From positions 1 through 7,680 of the forward strand of contig CAZQZC010000134.1 in assembly GCA_964597685.1 (NCBI GenBank): a DNA stretch of 7,680 nucleotides. Direction: 5' to 3'. This stretch comes from JBCBTJ01 sp964597685 (GTDB lineage: Bacteria; Pseudomonadota; Alphaproteobacteria; Caulobacterales; Hyphomonadaceae). Shown in pieces: positions 6,585 to 7,680 of this stretch; position 1 is the stretch's first letter; the number at the start of each line of letters is the position of its first letter. The translations under genes were made by a program, and so were the position numbers. Under the pieces are notes generated by a model. That model was not told the origin of the DNA. It ran no database searches and saw nothing but the letters and a program-made list of their open reading frames with translations.

Positions 6585-7675
6585 ATGCGTCGACGCCCTC
6601 ACCGAGCGAATGCGCCAACGACGCCTCCAAGAAGCGGTCAATGTCGCCGTCGAGAACGCCGCCTGTATCCGATGTTTCGACTTCGGTGCGGAGATCTTTC
6701 ACCATTTGATAGGGCTGAAGCACGTAAGAGCGAATTTGATGGCCGAAACCGATTGCGCTCTTTGAATCGTGCGCGCTTTCCGCGGCTTCACGGCGCTTCT
6801 GAAGCTCTACCTCATACAATCTGGATCGAAGCATGTCCCACGCCTGGGCTCGGTTTTGATGTTGAGACCGGCCGGCCTGGCAAGCGACGACAATGCCTGT
6901 AGGCTCATGCGTGAGACGAACCGCAGAATCGGTCTTGTTGACATGCTGACCGCCGGCGCCGGATGCGCGATAGGTGTCGGTGCGAACGTCCGACGGGTCT
7001 ATCTCAATATCTATGGACTCGTCGATAACCGGCGAAATGCTGACAGAGGCGAACGACGTGTGCCGTCGCGCCGAGGAATCGAACGGCGAGATCCGTACAA
7101 GGCGATGCACGCCCTGCTCGGACTTCAGCCAGCCATAGGCGTTTTCGCCTCGGATCAGGAGCGTTGAGGATTTTATGCCGGCCTCTTCGCCCTCTCGCTC
7201 GTCGACCATTTCGGTCTTCATGCCGTGAGCATCCGCCCAGCGCAGGTACATGCGGCGCAACATGCTGGCCCAGTCCTGGCTTTCGGTGCCGCCTTCGCCG
7301 GCGTTGATTTGCAGATAGGCGTCATTTCCGTCGGCTTCGCCGGACAAGAGCGCCTCAAGCTGCGCCGTTTCCGCCCGTCGAAGCGCCTGCTGAAGCGCCT
7401 CTCGCGCATCATCGAGCAGCGTTTCGTCGCCGTCGGCTTCAGCCAATTCCGCTATCTCCACGCCATCCTCAGCCTCACGTTCCAGCTGAACGACAAGTGC
7501 GACGCCGTCGGCGAGCTTGGTGCGCTCGCGCATCATTTTTTGGGCTTCTTGGGCGTCGTCCCAGAAATCTGGACGCTCGATCAGCGCATTAAGTTCAGCG
7601 AGGCGTTTTTGAGCGACATCCCAGTCAAAGACGCCTCCTCAGCAGCTCTGCAGACTGCTTGATTTGATCCGCCAT
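6583..7675 (-). CDS. prfB: Peptide chain release factor 2 (RF2), made by +1 programmed frameshift
   Basis: RF2 reads UGA and UAA stop codons and triggers peptide release on the ribosome. From the ATG at 7675-7673 the zero frame encodes MADQIKQSAELLRRRL and stops at TGA (7627-7625). A +1 slip at CTT skips one T and continues as DWDVAQKRLAELNALIERPDFW through to TAA at 6585-6583, giving 363 residues. Motifs in the joined protein: an SPF tripeptide (about 196-198) for stop-codon recognition, and the universal GGQ (about 241-243) in ASGAGGQHVN that enters the peptidyl transferase centre. The residue matching E. coli position 246 is Ala, as in most bacteria. E. coli RF2 has SPF at 205-207 and GGQ at 250-252, a constant offset of 9. 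The true start may therefore lie a few codons upstream, outside the window; the AGGA 1 nt before this ATG is too close to serve it. The gene is convergent with the bactofilin gene. Confidence 0.95.
7624..7639 (-). promoter_or_regulatory. prfB +1 programmed frameshift site (autoregulation)
   Basis: Read on the minus strand: AGGAGG (complement of 7634-7639), CGT, the slippery CTT (7630-7628), in-frame TGA (7627-7625), then C. Spacing and composition match E. coli (AGGGGG-TAT-CTT-TGA-C). The internal Shine-Dalgarno pairs with 16S rRNA three nt from the slip codon. When RF2 is scarce, TGA is read slowly and ribosomes shift +1 to make RF2; when it is abundant, they terminate. This is a known feedback loop and the site appears fully functional. 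Confidence 0.95.
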
Positions 7676-7680
7676 GTCCT

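Noticed and set aside
6583..7536. prfB read as an N-terminally truncated pseudogene starting at the internal ATG
   Set aside because: The missing N-terminus is present in the adjacent frame with a perfect RF2 frameshift signal, so the gene is intact.
7225..7662. 145-codon + strand frame opposite prfB
   Set aside because: It runs antisense to well-conserved RF2 sequence and across the frameshift site. No recognisable domain and no good ribosome binding site.
1..7680. Mobile element, CRISPR array, defence system, tRNA or rRNA
   Set aside because: No transposase, integrase, repeat-spacer pattern, terminal repeats or structural RNA signature was seen. Genes are housekeeping or envelope functions with uniform composition.

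Overview
This GC-rich window looks like core chromosome from an alphaproteobacterium. The evidence is a bactofilin directly downstream of a membrane-anchored M23 (LytM-type) peptidase, a DUF3971/AsmA-type giant protein, a GC-rich prfB that keeps the +1 programmed frameshift, and an RF2 N-terminus resembling rhizobial and caulobacterial forms. The M23-bactofilin pair is best known from stalked and budding lineages (Caulobacter, Hyphomonas). The family cannot be fixed from sequence alone. There are no rRNA or tRNA genes, CRISPR arrays, insertion sequences or transposases, and no sign of recent transfer.

Layout. (1) 1-673, + strand: the C-terminal half of tyrosyl-tRNA synthetase (tyrS), cut by the window edge. 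(2) 657-4040, - strand: a 1127-residue AsmA/YhdP-like inner-membrane-anchored protein, convergent with tyrS and overlapping it by 17 nt. (3) A 75-nt divergent gap, then 4116-4592, +: a Bcp-type peroxiredoxin starting at TTG. (4) 4593-4793: a 201-nt gap holding a CtrA-box-like sequence, a possible 24-codon small ORF and a short palindrome next to the start of the next gene. (5) 4794-6011, +: a membrane-anchored M23 endopeptidase with an intact active site. (6) 5995-6531, +: a bactofilin overlapping the peptidase gene by 17 nt, followed by a textbook intrinsic terminator. (7) 6583 to about 7675, -: prfB (release factor 2), convergent with the bactofilin. An ORF search gives it only as a 317-codon truncation. 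The missing N-terminus is in the last 140 nt, in another frame, joined through a classic AGGAGG-CGT-CTT-TGA-C frameshift site.

How the genes work together. Three proteins concern the envelope: the YhdP-like protein (by family, lipid traffic to the outer membrane), the M23 peptidase (peptidoglycan cleavage) and the bactofilin (membrane-associated polymer scaffold). The last two form a translationally coupled pair, expected to act as a local cell-wall remodelling module in which the scaffold positions the hydrolase. tyrS and prfB are housekeeping translation genes, and the peroxiredoxin is an antioxidant enzyme. The most notable points are the M23-bactofilin module with its upstream regulatory gap, the autoregulatory frameshift in prfB, and an odd TyrRS signature motif that differs from the usual GGSDQWGN by three apparent G-to-T changes.
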